From Leptodactylus fallax (Eukaryota > Chordata > Amphibia > Anura > Leptodactylidae): a stretch of 64,000 nucleotides of DNA. The stretch is taken from NCBI GenBank assembly GCA_947044405.1, contig CAMRHE010000028.1:5799001-5863000 (forward strand). The letters are read 5' to 3'. Position 1 is the stretch's first letter. Each line of letters starts with the position of its first letter. The notes beneath the pieces were generated by a model that saw only the letters and a program-made list of their open reading frames with translations, had not been told where the DNA came from and ran no database searches. This document shows positions 43,308 through 56,821 of the stretch, in pieces. The translations under genes were made by a program, and so were the position numbers.

Positions 43308-44812
43308 TGACATCTCATGCCCTTTGCTGAGGCCGCTAATTGGCCTCAGTGGTTACGTGTGGCTGGGACTTCCGCCACATGTCAACACTGGACTGAGAAG
43401 ACCAGACCGCGCTGGGAGGCACCGGAGCACTGTGAAAAGGTGAGTATGAATTTTTAAAATTTAAATTAAATAATAAATTTAATGTCCAGTTTGTTATGTT
43501 AAGAATCAATAACATTACCAGTGTCTCAATAATGACAGCTACAGTGGTCATAACTGTGTCATTGCTGGGCCCAATCACAGGCCTGAGCGGTGACCCTGGG
43601 CGTATGACGTCATCAGGAGAGAGCACAGTGTACACATAACGACATCACCAATGTCCTCATGAAATCACCAGTGTGCACATAATGACAGTCATAGGGCCCC
43701 TCATAACATCACCACTTTCTATATAACAATGGTCAAAGTCACCTGACAATGACATCACCAATGACATGATGACAGCTACAGTGTCCCCTTGTGGTGGACA
43801 GGAAGGGTGCTAGGTGGTCACTCTGCAGGGTATGGTACTTCCCCCCAACAGTAATATTATTAGACACAAGTAGTTGTTGCAGAGTCATCTCCCACAGAAA
43901 CAGGAGAAAGTCAGGCAGCAACGTCCGGTTCAACCCAAATATGGCAGATTGATCATTTTTTAAAGAAACTGAATTATTGGGGATTCATCTCGGACTAACT
44001 AAATTAGCCGTGACGTGCAAGTGAGGTTCTCCCATTACTAGTCATTGTGAGGACACTGGTGATGTCATTATTGGAGTACTGGTGGTGTTGATTTTCGGAC
44101 ACTAGTGATGCCAATATGGAAACAATGACAATGTCATTGTGGGGGCACTGTAGTTAACAAAGCGGTGGCACTGGCGATGTGACATCATTATTAAGACAGT
44201 AATGAAATCATTATGGGGGCATTATGTTGACACTGGTGATGTCACTATTGGGCAGCTATGGCCATCTTGTGGACACTGGTGACATCATGAAGATACTGTT
44301 GCCGTCATTATGGAGACATAGAGAACATCATTATGTAAATCTATGGTTATCATTAGTGTACGCTAATCTGCAGTAATCATTAATGGGCACTGATGATGTC
44401 ATTATGTTGGCACTGGTTATGTTAGGATGTTGAAATGATATCATTTTAGAGATTCTGGTGATGTTATTATGAAGACAATATCGCTATCATTATGTGGACA
44501 CTGGTTTTGTAATTGTTGGGCAATTTTGGCTGTCATAATGTACAGTATTAGTACTGATGATGTCATGAGGATACACAGGCACGGTGAGTGCCATAATATC
44601 ATGACGCTCGGAGTGCCCATGTCACCGTTAAGGCCCAATCACAGGAAACAGCAGCAACTCTAGCAACATGATGTCACCAAGATGAGAGAGCGCTGTATGC
44701 ATTGTGGAGGACCAAAAGGAAGGTGAGTATAAATGTTTTATTTTATGTACACCGCCATTCCCGCTGGGCCTCCACCTATTATACTATCAAATCTGAAGAG
44801 TATAACATTTTC
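43308..44812. repeat. Hairpin-family complex with expanded GATGTCAT repeats
   Basis: Two GGTGAGTATAA-type blocks (43320-43450 and 44590-44735) with CTAATTGGCCTCAGTGG and AAGGCCCAATCACAGG cores bracket degenerate repeats. At 43590-43800 the unit reads as GACATCACCAATG on the plus strand, and at 44030-44590 as CACTGGTGATGTCATTATG, the opposite orientation. A decayed hairpin end is near 44775-44808. Confidence 0.5.
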
Positions 44813-45605
44813 ACTTCCAGTTCTATCCAAACTTATTCGACCCCAAAACGAATCAGGGCCCTGAGACACCCGAACCTGAACCATAATGAATCTTGGGAGG
44901 TTCGCCCATCCATTGTTATAAGTGACACAAGTTTACCCGTAAATTACAGTAATACAACAACAGTCATATATATATATATACTATATTTCTGTCTGGAAAA
45001 CAGTAGCAAATACCCTGAAAACTTTCTATCTCCATTAGTCAACAATTTCCTCATTTCTCACTAGATGGCGATAAAATACAAGAAATATCGGGTATAGCGC
45101 CAGCGAAGAAAGCCTTGTGCGAGGAGCGGCGACTCCCACACTGCATTAAAATTATAATCCAGAGACTTCTATCAATCATTCCTAAAAATTAAATCTGTCT
45201 TTAGGGATCATCATGAAAGTGATAAATGGATCCAATTCTGATAATGCAGCGAAATATATTGTTAGTTAATCCAAATTCTGTAGGTGATGGAAATTAACCC
45301 TCTCCGTGCAGTATAGAATTTTATACATTACCTTTCCAAAATTACTTTTTGCTTTGGGAAAAATTGTAACTTTGTGACTAAATCATTTTCTATTTGCATT
45401 TGTGTCAGACTAGAGAGGACAATTTATAGGGATTGCTGGAAAAAAATTCAGAATGGGATGGATTTGAAGAAAAAGTACATTTGTGCGACGTTCTTACGGC
45501 CTTCGTTTTTACGGCCTTCACTCTGCAGCCAAAATGACATGTCTCCTGTATTCTTTGTTTCGGTATGATTCCGGGGATTCCAAATTTATATGGTTTTATT
45601 TACAT
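44813..45605. other. No gene; possible constrained block at 45.10-45.30 kb
   Basis: 45105-45300 is non-repetitive with TCAATCATT, TGATAAATGG and TTAGTTAATCC homeodomain-like words. This is a guess from composition. The rest is unremarkable. Confidence 0.3.
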
Positions 45606-46406
45606 TTTAACCCCTTAACAAAAATCTAAAACTGTGCAAAAATTTTTTTTTTTCTAAAAGTTGCCATATTCTGACACCCGTAACATTTTTATACTTCCGT
45701 GTATGGGGATGCATAAGGCGTATTTTTTTTTGCGGGGCCAGGTGTACTTTTTAGTTATAGCATTTTGGGGAATTGCTATTACTTTGATCAATTTTTATTA
45801 AAATTTTTATCAGAGGTGAAACAGTGAAGAAAAGGCGGTTTGGCACTTTTGATTTTTTTTTTCCAGCTACGGCGTTTACCGTACAGGAAAAATATTTTTA
45901 TAGATTTGTAGACTGAGCATTTTTGGACACAGGGATACCTAACGTGTATGTGTTTCACAGTATTTAACTACTTTTATATGTGTTCTAGGGAAAGGGGGGT
46001 GATTTGAATTTTTTATTTTTTTTTTTTTTTTTTTTGCATTTATTAGACCCTTAGGGGTATTGAACCCCAGGGGGTCTGATCACTAAAGCAATGCATTTCA
46101 ATAGAACGACACTTCTAGAGCAGCCTGCAATAGAAGATGATGAGAGACAGGCCTGAGAGCCTTCAAAAGGCTCCCGGCTGTCATAGTAACGGGACGCTGG
46201 CCCCAGAGCTCCGGGTTCCAGTGACGCCTAGCAAAATGGTGCTTCGGTCAGCTTTAACCGAGGCGCCGAGTGGGTTAATGCCTGCGATCAGCGCAGGTAC
46301 TGGTAGTGGGCATTAGTGCCGGGTCTCTAGCGACTATCGCGGCCGCCATATTTAAATACCCAACATCCGCTGTACTATTACGGCGGATGCAGGGAAGGGG
46401 TTAAAG
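45606..46406. mobile_element. Non-autonomous element with TTAACCCCTT ends
   Basis: TTTAACCCCTTAAC on the left and GGAAGGGGTTAAAG on the right are inverted. The right half holds mirrored GCCTGCGATCAGCGCAGG and CCGCTGTACTATTACGGCGG blocks. About 800 bp, no coding frame. Superfamily not established. Confidence 0.6.
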
Positions 46407-46984
46407 ATTCCTCTCATCCCTCCCTGGAATACAATTAGTCCAACTCCACCTCTAAATCTTTCCCTATTGATCTATAGCTATAATATTGACTTAAAGGGGT
46501 TGTCTGATTTATCATTTCCTTTGATTACATTGTGGCTACAAATATTATCTCTTGGTCTGGAGGACCCAATATCATCAACAATCCATTGATTTCAAAGACC
46601 AATATGTAATCCATTATTCTTCCTGTGGTGGTGCTGCAGGGAAATTGAACACTTACTGCTGATTTCCCTAAAGATTACAGGACTGCACATCTCATTGCTC
46701 TACAGCAAGGGGAAACTTTAAGCTCATGGTCAGGGGCAAACCTAGTAAAAGTGTATGGTGTAAAGCGGAGATCCCCTTTATTAGCCCCCATGTCCACGTC
46801 TGAACACCATGTTATAGTTTATACATTATTGCTACTTATCTTGCATTGATTGCGAGTTACAGGCTGCAGACTATATGGTAAAGTATTTCGGAATAGGCGA
46901 ACATCACAAGATTTGTTTCTCAAATATTCACAAGGTTAGCCAGAAGTGTGGGTGTTATAATCTATGGGCTCTAAGAACTGGAGG
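46407..46984. other. T2-like fragment at 46.49 kb; no gene
   Basis: TTAAAGGGGTTGTCTGATTT at 46491 is a T2-like left end without a visible partner. Nothing else. Confidence 0.45.
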
Positions 46985-47590
46985 CCAGGATGGGTGTGTA
47001 AAAATAAAAAAGCATCATGACATTGACATCCCTCATGTGACCACTGAGGCCCTATCACAGTCCTCGGTGGTGACCTGAGGCTGATGACATCAGGAAGAGA
47101 CCCAGAAGACATCGAGGATGCCAAAGGAAGAAGACTGGAATGCTGGAGGATGCCGCTGAGGAGCGCAGGAAAGGTGAGTAAGGGAACGTTCACACGGATG
47201 AATTTTTACTAGCTGAAAAATTAAGCTTTAGGAATTCGAAGCTGAATTTGTCCGCTTGAATCTGTCACTGAATTTTCAAATTCTGGCCAGGAGTTACAGT
47301 ATTTCTAAGCCTCCCATTTAATTTAATGGAAGTTTTCAAGTGGAATCTGCCTGAGGATCGAGCATGATGCTTATTTTTTTTTGTTAACTGAAAAAAATCA
47401 GCGTCTGACTCATAATGAATATGAGGCAGATTTCAGGCGGAATTTGGAGCTGGTTTTGAGTCAGAATCCACCCTCAAATTCAGCTTCAAATTCAGCCATG
47501 TGAACATACCCTAAGTGTTTTTACACATCCTCTCTGATCTCTGATTATTATACCCTGGAGCCTGAAGAGACCCCAGAATATAGTAATCAA
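46985..47590. repeat. Hairpin-family element split by a MITE
   Basis: The interior (CCCTCATGTGACCACTGAGG, GAGCGCAGGAAAGGTGAGT) ends at 47180. A GGTTCACAC-type MITE (about 47180-47515: GGGAACGTTCACACGG to CATGTGAACATACCCTAAG) follows, then the right hairpin at 47540-47585. The MITE therefore inserted into an older hairpin-family copy. Confidence 0.6.
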
Positions 47591-48055
47591 CTTTCCTGGA
47601 TTAATATGAGGCAACCCCCCTCCCGATCCCAAAAAAATTTACAGCCATGTTTTATTGTTTCCATTGAAAAAGAGCTTGCACCTATCATTTTATGTCTACA
47701 GCTTCTATACAGCATTATTGTATGCGTTTCCAAGGTAACAGACTACAAAGAAACATTTTGTAGTCTGATCCTGCAGTCATACTCCCATCTAACTGTTTCT
47801 AATTCTTCCTAATAAATATTTGGTAGATTTGCAACAAGTAGAGGACAAATGCAAAGGATTTAAAATCTGGGATCTTACAACACACGGTTTGTTTATAGTC
47901 TGTCTGGAAACAGAACATTTATGTATATTTTGCCAACTTTGGAATCAGAGCATCTTTCTGTGTTAAAGCAGCAGTATGTTCAGCCATTTAACAATTTTTA
48001 TAAACCCATTTATGATGTTAATAATAACCTATCTATCTGCAGGGCTTGGGTGATA
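47591..48055. other. Half copy of the 26.6-kb MITE; no gene
   Basis: 47690-47830 (TTTCCAAGGTAACAGACTAC, TAGTCTGATCCTGCAGTC) matches one half of the 26612-26874 element. Confidence 0.5.
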
Positions 48056-48930
<875 letters not shown>

Positions 48931-49860
48931 TATGCTGGTTCTGATGACCCTAACCTATCTATCTGCAGGGCTGGGGTGAAATGCTGGTTGTGGTGACACA
49001 CTACCCTTAAAGAGGTTGTCTTATAAAGATATAACTATATAAGGATGTAATACAGGGGGAGAGGGTCCCCAGTTCATGACCCCTGTCTATGAGGCAGAGA
49101 GGAAGCCATCCTGTAAGTGCAGCTCCCACTCTTGCTTACCCTCAGTACAATATGTACTATCAGCTGGTTATTCACTTTAATATATAGCGACACAGCAGCT
49201 GATCCCTAGATATTCTAGACATTTGGTACCATGGTGATCAGGCGATATCTTTAGAGAAGGGCACGTCTGATCTTATAAAAAAAAAGAGGGGGAAATGTAA
49301 ATAAATCAATATATAAAATACCTAAAAATAAAATAATAACCCCATTATATTGAATCTGTATTTTACTTTAGTGCTGATATAATAAACCACAATACCAGGA
49401 CCTGATTATAATCCGACAGACAGAAATGGTAATTTTTCATAAATTTCAATAAGAATATACTATGTATTGTGCAGCATTTTCATAGTCAGTGCTTCAGAAA
49501 ATGTAACATGAATGTTCCTGCAATGTACTTGTCATCTGGGCTCGATGTGACCTTTATGTACTAAAAAAATGCCTACAATTTACCTAAAGCAGGTTGTAAA
49601 TAATAAGAGCAATTACCAAGCTGTGGGAGTGAACCCTAAACACTCTCATTTCCTCCTCTCTGACGTCGGTGTAGATTTTAATTGGGTTTTCTAAACTGTA
49701 TCTTTCATTTCTTTTGTTTGTAATGGATTTTTTATCATGTTTTACCTTTATGTGTTTTTGCCCACAATGTGTACTTTGTGCAGGATTAGTAAAATATTGC
49801 TACTTTATTTGGGGCACTGCTCTGCACCTGCCCACTGTGGTCCAATCACAAGCCTCAGTG
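48931..49860. other. No gene; T2-like scrap near 49.01 kb
   Basis: AAAGAGGTTGTCTTATAAAG near 49008 resembles a T2 end. Otherwise unremarkable sequence. Confidence 0.45.
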
Positions 49861-49865
49861 GTCCC

Positions 49866-49885
49866 GGGGGGGGGGGGGGGGGGGG
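49866..49885. repeat. Poly-G run of 20
   Basis: Twenty consecutive G, rare for vertebrate DNA and able to form G-quadruplexes. Run length may also be an assembly artefact. Confidence 0.85.
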
Positions 49886-50340
49886 CAGGTATGCAAATTT
49901 GTTCTACTTGTAAAAAAAAAAATTAAAAATTAAACTGTACCTCTAGCACCACTTATTGGAAGGTAGCAACCCTATAAGTCAATGCCCAACATGACCAGGA
50001 ATATAAGCCAAACCAGAAAAATCTTTTCCAATCTGTAGACAGCTATTTTGGATTTTTTTTTCTCCTTGTAAATGCAGAATAGGATAATTGATGTGGGTCA
50101 AGCGAGGCACAGATGTAACCATCTTCATCCTGAATCTGGTAACTCGCTGCACCATGATAACTTACAGCAAAATCCATTGAAAGCAATAGCAAAAGTTGAG
50201 TTAAAGTGAATAGCAATTGTTTACTTAAAGGGGTTTTCTAGGAACATAACCAGATATAAATTTGTAAAGAATTAAAAGTGAAACATTTTTACAAATATAA
50301 ACAATTAAAAATTTTGCAGCGTTTTATAGATTTTCTCTAA
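49886..50340. other. No gene; small repeat pieces
   Basis: CCTCTAGCACCACTTATTGGAAGG near 49940 (in part) relates to 27.75 kb. TTAAAGGGGTTTTCTAGGAA at 50224 is a T2-like end. Confidence 0.45.
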
Positions 50341-50343
50341 CCA

Positions 50344-50688
50344 TCTTAGGGTGGGTTCACACTTGCGGCGGCACTCCATCCGCCGCGAATCCGACCTAAT
50401 TGTCGGAAAACTGGATAGGGAAAGGTTTGCGACGCTTTGCTTAAAAACCCCATTCACTTACACCCTCTGCGCCACGAGGCCGGTTTTTTTCGTCGGAAAC
50501 AAAGTCCTGCATGTCCTTCGTGGCGCAGAGGGTGTTAGCGCACACCCGTGCATTGCTTTAAAGACCCATTCAAGTGAATGGGTTTTTAAGCAAAGCGTTG
50601 CAAACCTTTCCCTATCCAGTTTTCCCACATTTAGGTCGTATTCGCGGTGGATGGAGTACCGGCGCAAGTGTGAACCCACCCTTAGTAG
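50344..50688. repeat. Palindromic MITE with GGGTTCACAC ends
   Basis: CTTAGGGTGGGTTCACACTT is mirrored by AAGTGTGAACCCACCCTTAG. GGATAGGGAAAGGTTTGCGA / GCAAACCTTTCCCTATCC and CACCCTCTGCGCCACGA / CGTGGCGCAGAGGGTG are also mirrored. About 345 bp and nearly fully palindromic, so long minus and plus frames mirror each other. Confidence 0.9.
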
Positions 50689-52422
50689 TGACAATCTGTA
50701 GTCTTGATCGGTTGCCAATGGAAATGACCTTGAATGCAGGAACCTTCTAGGGTCTGGGACTTGTCAGCCATGATGTCCTTATTGTAGCCAGGTTATCAGG
50801 CAGGGACACTAACTATTGTGGGACTAGCAGCATTGTGGGTTTTTTTTTCCTTCACAGTGCTCACACGTGGGATAAATAATTTTATATCTGATTAATTTAG
50901 TCGTTTTCAGATTTCAGATCCAGAAATACCTAATACATTTATTGTTTTATTGTTTAGCTAGTTTTATATGTAAAATTACGGCTTATCTATCTGTCTCAGC
51001 ATCTATCTATTGGAGATGAGCAAACTTTTGAAAGGGAAGAAGACTGAGATGGCAGTATAGAAAGGTGGCTATATAGATATTTTACTATTATAGCTCCAGG
51101 GGTGCAAAGAAGTTGCTGAACACTGGCTTAAAGTCACAGTGTCACTGTCATTACCGATTGGTGTGTCTCAAATGATGACTGAGCCGTATACTGCACATCT
51201 ACTTCCTCCATAATTTTATGCCATTGCCTACTGCAGGTGCTGGACAACAGTGGACTCCTGCTACTACTATTTGCTGGACTACCTACCCAGATTCTTACAG
51301 GCCGTGGCTGATGACATGGTACAGGTATTTCCATTTCCTGTATTTTGCACTCTGGCTTTTACCAAAAAATGTGTAATAGTGTAATATATATAACTTCAAT
51401 GCATTTTTGTTTTTGTCAAAGAAAAAACTGGCCAAATTTTACTGTACCACTTTTATACAATGACAATTCAATTGTGTATTGTATATAACTTCACTGGGTT
51501 CTGGAGTTTGGCAAGGAAAAGAAATGGCAAATTACATGAGCTGTATACAAAAAGACTGTTTAGCATGACCAAGTTGTCTGGTACAGATGAAGTGTGAATT
51601 TTTACACTCTGAGAATGAATTGTGATTGAGATTGAAGCAGCTGCTATAATACAGTTATACACAGACACACACATCCTGTGCTCCTGGTCTAACAGTGTGA
51701 CAGACAGACACAAACACAATGACTCCAGTCTCCTATCTCTCTATCAATTAATATGTCTTCTTCTCCAGTCCTACTATATTATATTATATTATATTATCTG
51801 TGTATCATTATTTCCTATCTCTCTGACCTTCTGAGATTTTCCTATCTGTCTAATCTCTCCCCACAAAGACACCTTCTCTCACCTCCTGGGCTTTTTTTTC
51901 TTCTATCTCGCTAGCTATCTATCAGAATTACCACCGCATTTTTTGGGCGGAAATCAAGCTGACCCCATTTGACGTTAATGGTAAGTTGACATTAATGTTT
52001 GCTACAGCATATTCTCTATCTCCCATCCAATTATTTGCCCATCTCTGTAAAACTTCTTTAGCTTTCTGTCGCTCCTAATTTTCCCCCTACCCACCACTTT
52101 ACACATGTCCTCCCTTGCCCATCCTCTTAGTTGGACATGTCCAGATATGTCTGTCCCAAGTTAAGCAGCTTTTCTTACGACAACATGATTTCATGGCAAG
52201 TTACGACAAAGTAATATACTAACTATCCTATGTGTGCCCACCCAGTTGAGGAGGGCAAATTGCAGTCTTTCATGTTGTGATATTGTGTTGGTTTCAAGAA
52301 AAATTGGAATAGTTAACCATATTGGAGATCAGTTGAGTGTGGACACAAAGTATCTATCATAAGATACAAGCAATGTAGCACCTACAGTATAGTACAAGAC
52401 ACATTTAACTCTGCTATATCTG

Positions 52423-52455
<33 letters not shown>

Positions 52456-53187
52456 GGATAACAACTACAATATAGTTCTCCAGCCGCACCATACAAACAT
52501 TGTAACCCGGATTATCCAGCCTGCAATGTCTGGAGGTTCACAATGTTATTATTTGTATGGCTTCTCGTGGACTAAGTATTTCGGGCGCTCTGGGCTAATC
52601 ATTTATGCCAGTTCATGACTGTTTGCCAAAGTGTTAGAAGATCAGATGAAAACAGTATTTTAAGAAGTAGCCCAGGGTGCAGGTCAATGTAACATGACAG
52701 GAAACTTGCGTTTCTTGGGGTACTACTGAGCCCACGGGGGATGTTTTCCTCTATCTGGTGATCAAAAACTTCTATCCTGTATGTGAAATTGGTTATCTTG
52801 ACATGTCTTCATCTTGTCCTTTCCCCTCACAAAGCCAGAGGGTCTTCAACATTTCTTCTCTGTTCCTTGTATCTTTGTCTTTGGCAGAAGCAATTGAACT
52901 GACAGGCAGCGAGCTGCCATCTCCTATTCATTCCTTCCTTAAATAAAAGGCTCACCACCTTCCAGGCTAGCTGTCATAATGGTATCATCTTGGTGGGTAT
53001 TTTTCAGATGTTCATCTTGGAGGTTTTTTTCTATTTTTTTTTTTTTTTTGCCCCTAAAGAAAATCGAACATACAAAAGCACAACAGTGTGAGCAGACGGC
53101 AGATGTGTGTGCGCACGTGTTAAAAAACAGAGTTAATGGAAACCCAGGTTTAACTGTTTGTTACCCAGAACAAGATATTTATATAGC
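50689..53187. other. No gene; small microsatellites
   Basis: (TATAT)n at 51773-51797 and (GATA)n at 52425-52455. A variant of the dispersed motif (AACTCTGCTATATCTGTA) at 52408-52425. No coding feature recognised. Confidence 0.5.
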
Positions 53188-53189
53188 TA

Positions 53190-54743
53190 CAGTCATATGA
53201 AAAAGTTTGGGCACCCCTATTAATCTTAATCATTTTTAGTTCTAAATATTTGGGTGTTTGCAACAGCCATTTCAATTTGATATATCTAATAACTGATGGA
53301 CACAGTAATATTTCAGGATTGAAATGAGGTTTATTGAAAATGTGCAATATGCATTAAACCAAAATTTGACCGGTGCAAAAGTATGGGCACCTCAACAGAA
53401 AAGTGACATTAATATTTAGTAGATCCTCCTTTTGCGAAAATAACAGCCTCTAGTCGCTTCCTGTAGCTTTTAATCAGTTCCTGGATCCTGGATGAAGGTA
53501 TTTTTGACCATTCCTCTTTACAGAACAATTCCAGTTCAGTTAAGTTTGATGGTCGCCGAGCATGGACAGCCCGCTTCAAATTATCCCACAGATGTTCAAT
53601 GATATTCAGGTCTGGGGACTGGGATGGCCATTCCAGAACATTGTAATTGTTCCTCTGCATGAATGCCTGAGTAGATTTGGAGCTGTGTTTTGGATCATTG
53701 TCTTGCTGAAATATCCATCCCCGGTGTAACTTCAAATTCGTCACTGATTCTTGTACATTATTCTCAAGAATCTGCTGATACTGAGTTGAATCCATGCGAC
53801 CCTCAACTTTAACAAGATTCCCGGTGCCGGCATTGGCCACACAGCCCCAAAGCATGATGGAACCTCCACCAAATTTTACAGTGGGTAGCAAGTGTTTTTC
53901 TTGGAAGCCAAAATGAAGCTGGCTTGTCCAAATGTGCTTTTGCATACCTCAGGCGACTCTGTTTGTGGCGTGCTTTCAGAAACGGCTTCTTTCGCATCAC
54001 TCTCCCATACAGCTTCTCCTTGTGCAAAGTGTGCTGTATTGTTGACCGATGCACAGTGACACCATCTGCAGCAAGATGATGCTGCAGCTCTTTGGAGGTG
54101 GTCTGTGGATTGTCCTTGACTGTTCTCACGATTCTTCTTCTCTGCCTTTCTGATATTTTTCTTGGCCTGCCACTTCTGGGCTTAACAAGAACTGTCCCTG
54201 TGGTCTTCCATTTCCTTACTATGTTCCTCACAGTGGAAACTGACAGGTTAAATCTCTGAGACAACTTTTTGTATCCTTCCCCTGAACAACTATGTTGAAC
54301 AATCTTTGTTTTCAGATCATTTGAGAGTTGTTTTGAGGAGCCCATGATGCCACTCTTCAGAGGAGATTCAAATAGGAGAACAACTTGCAATTGGCCACCT
54401 TAAATACCTTTTCTCATGATTGGATACACCTGGCTATGAAGTTCAAAGCTCAGTGAGGTTACAAAACCAATTTTGTGCTTCAGTAAGTCAGTAAAAAGTA
54501 GTTAGGAGTATTCAAATCAATAAAATGATAAGGGTACCCAAATTTTTGCACCGGTCAAATTTTGGTTTAATGCATATTGCACATTTTCTGTTAGTACAAT
54601 AAACCTCATTTCAATCCTGAAATATTACTGTTTCCATCAGTTATTAGATATATCAAATTGAAATGGCTGTTGCAAACACCCAAATATTTAGAACTAAAAA
54701 TGATTAAGATTAATAGGGGTGCCCAAACTTTTTCATATGACTG
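53190..54743 (-). mobile_element. Nearly complete Tc1-like transposon
   Basis: 1554 bp flanked by TA (53188-53189 and 54744-54745). Inverted repeats of about 210 bp start CAGTCATATGAAAAAGTTTG. Each contains an outer GTTTGGGCACCCC and an inner GCAAAAGTATGGGCACC copy, the IR/DR layout known from Sleeping Beauty-type elements. It holds both halves of a transposase gene with one out-of-frame deletion. It is the most intact DNA transposon in the window and distinct from the 9.5/48-kb family. Confidence 0.95.
53409..54345 (-). pseudogene. Tc1-like transposase, broken by an internal deletion
   Basis: The likely start is the Met at 54345 (MGSSKQLSND). Residues 1-110 form a paired-like helix-turn-helix DNA-binding domain with a GRPRKI hook-like linker. 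At AHLDKPASFW (about 53925) the frame jumps: roughly 100 bp are missing compared with the family, removing the first catalytic aspartate (WTDE) and shifting frame. The second part (from about 53915 to 53409) keeps [19 protein letters not shown] with the second aspartate, and SPDLNIIEHLW with the glutamate 35 residues on (DD34E), ending KGGSTKY. It cannot be active without its first aspartate. Confidence 0.92.
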
Positions 54744-54745
54744 TA

Positions 54746-55171
54746 TATAGGAATACTATGCCTGTAAGATGACAAATTATACAGATGTAACAGAGCTGAG
54801 TTAGTTAAGGGTTAAATCCATAATGTGGATAGAGAGGTAAAAATCAAATACAATGATGATGAGCTTTTGGAGTGACAGACTGGCACAGAGGAAAGGAGGG
54901 TCCATGATGTCATAGACCCCAGGTGACATCTAAGGCCTGTGATTTGGCCTCAGTGGTCATTGTGGACATGCCGGGGTCTTGACGTTTATGTGAAAGCATC
55001 ATGATGCACAAGTTTGGTCCAAAACAAAACTGGCGGGTGAACCTTGAGAATATTCACAAAATGAATCTCACGAGATTCTAATCCATAAGGGAAAGTGGAA
55101 GAGGTAGAAGGTGAGCATACAGATATGTCCCGTCTTACCTTTTTTCTTGGCTGGACATTTTCGGATATATA
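54746..55171. other. No gene; motif copy at 54.78 kb
   Basis: ACAGATGTAACAGAGCTGAG at 54781 is a minus-strand copy of the dispersed motif. 54900-54970 has GGCCTGTGATTTGGCCTCAG, a scrap of the hairpin family. Confidence 0.5.
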
Positions 55172-55546
55172 GGTGCATCTCAATAAATTAGAATATCTTT
55201 GAAACGTTCATTCATTTCAGTAATTCAGTAATACAATCCATAATCAGCGTCTTCCATGATTGTGTGTCCTACTGAACCAGACTGAGGGACCATGTAAGGG
55301 CTTAGGAAACCTTGGCAGGTGACACTGAATTTACAATACTGAACTTTTTTACAATATTCTAATTTTCTTAGATTTGGGTTTTCATTACCTGTAATCCATA
55401 ATCAACATTTACAGAAATAAAACACTTGAAATAGAACACTCTGTGTGTAAAGAATCTAGAAAATATAGGAGGGCACTTTTTTAATTTAATTACTGAAAGA
55501 AATAAACGTTTCAAAGATATTCTAATTTATTGAGATGCGCCTCCTG
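55172..55546. mobile_element. Tc1-derived MITE, second copy
   Basis: Same element as 38197-38574 in the opposite orientation, ends GGTGCATCTCAATAAATTAG and AATTTATTGAGATGCGCCTC. Length nearly equal, a defined deletion family. Confidence 0.85.
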
Positions 55547-56588
55547 TATGTGTCATGAGATGAACAGCTTTTAAAAACAACATGATTCTGCAAAGCTCTG
55601 TCACAAAGTGATATCCTAAGTGTCTATCTGTGGACGCCTAGTGGCTGTGTAGTGAATTGCAGACGGTCATAGGTTTTAGTAACATGTTGTGATATTATAC
55701 TGAGATTCATAAGTTCTTAAAAGAGAACTTGTCAGGCCAATTTGGAAGACTAAACTACCCGCAGGTCCTTATAGATCAGGGGTTTAGTGTCCCAAATCAC
55801 CCTGTTTTAAATCCATCTGTACCCACGATTAAAAGAATAAAATAAAAACAATAAACCTTACCTAGAAATGAGTCTGATGTCTCTCATATGGAGCTCCCAG
55901 CACCTGCGCAGTTCTTCAGTAAAGCCGAGGACATACAGCCCGGCATCACAGTGCATGTGCTGGGGTAGTGAGTTCCAGAGTATAGGGGCAGCTCAGGAGA
56001 AGCCTTGGAGAAGTTAGCAGGAAAATTCAAGAGGAGAGCAGTACTGATTCTTCTAAGCATCTTCAGAAGTGTCAAAAGACAGCAGTATATTAAGTAGAAA
56101 TATGTGTAGCATGCCTATGAATAGTTGGGACCATAAAACTCCCTGCATATCCTTATCACATGGACTGCAAAAGTTTTTACCACCCCCGACCTCTGATATG
56201 GGATGGGCACAGTAGTCGCCTGTGGACCTAAGTGCTTGCTCACTGTTGCCTGTATTTAAGGTTCCTGAGTAAATATAGTAGGATAACTTTTATATTCACT
56301 AGTAGTAGAATGCAATATCATGATGATCTCTGGCGAACACACCATGGCTACATCTATGCTGTAAACATTTTAATTGTGAAACACAAACTAACACGCTGTA
56401 CTAGTGATACAGATGTGTCCACACTTAGCTTTGCTCTAGTTTAGTTAAGTGCTTCAATTTTTTAATAAAATCAATTCAATACAATATTGCAACATGTTAG
56501 CAAAGCTTTGACAGGCTGCAGGTCACACACAGCTGGCAATATACTTGTAGATTCTTTGTCAATTCATACAGTAGCACAGTCTATGGAT

Positions 56589-56589
<1 letters not shown>
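55547..56589. other. No gene seen
   Basis: AAAAGAGAACTTGTCAGGCC near 55720 may be a T2-like end. Otherwise nothing. Confidence 0.45.

Positions 56590-56590
<1 letters not shown>

Positions 56591-56630
<40 letters not shown>
56591..56630. repeat. (TA)n microsatellite
   Basis: Twenty TA units immediately beside a mariner-like MITE. Confidence 0.95.
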
Positions 56631-56633
<3 letters not shown>

Positions 56634-56821
56634 GAATTTTCAAAAAGTTTCTGCACTTTTTGTTGGAAACGGTGAGGGTGTGAGTAGTCAGAGGTCGTGT
56701 CTGAGTGTCATGTGACTAGTCTGCATTGCAAAGTAAGTGACTATGTAGAAATGTAATGTCATATTTTTTTTAGATAAATATAGTAAAAAGAGGATGGAAA
56801 CTTTTTGAAGGGCCTTGTATA
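56629..56821. mobile_element. Mariner-like MITE
   Basis: ATGAGGAATTTTCAAAAAGTTTCTGCACTTTTT (in part) on the left and GGAAACTTTTTGAAGGGCCTTGTATA (in part) on the right are inverted ends of about 30 bp, next to TA on both sides. About 190 bp, non-coding. Confidence 0.6.

Noticed and set aside
50351..50718. Mirrored frames of 116 and 86 codons on opposite strands
   Set aside because: They arise from a palindromic MITE. The two proteins share residues only because the DNA is its own reverse complement.
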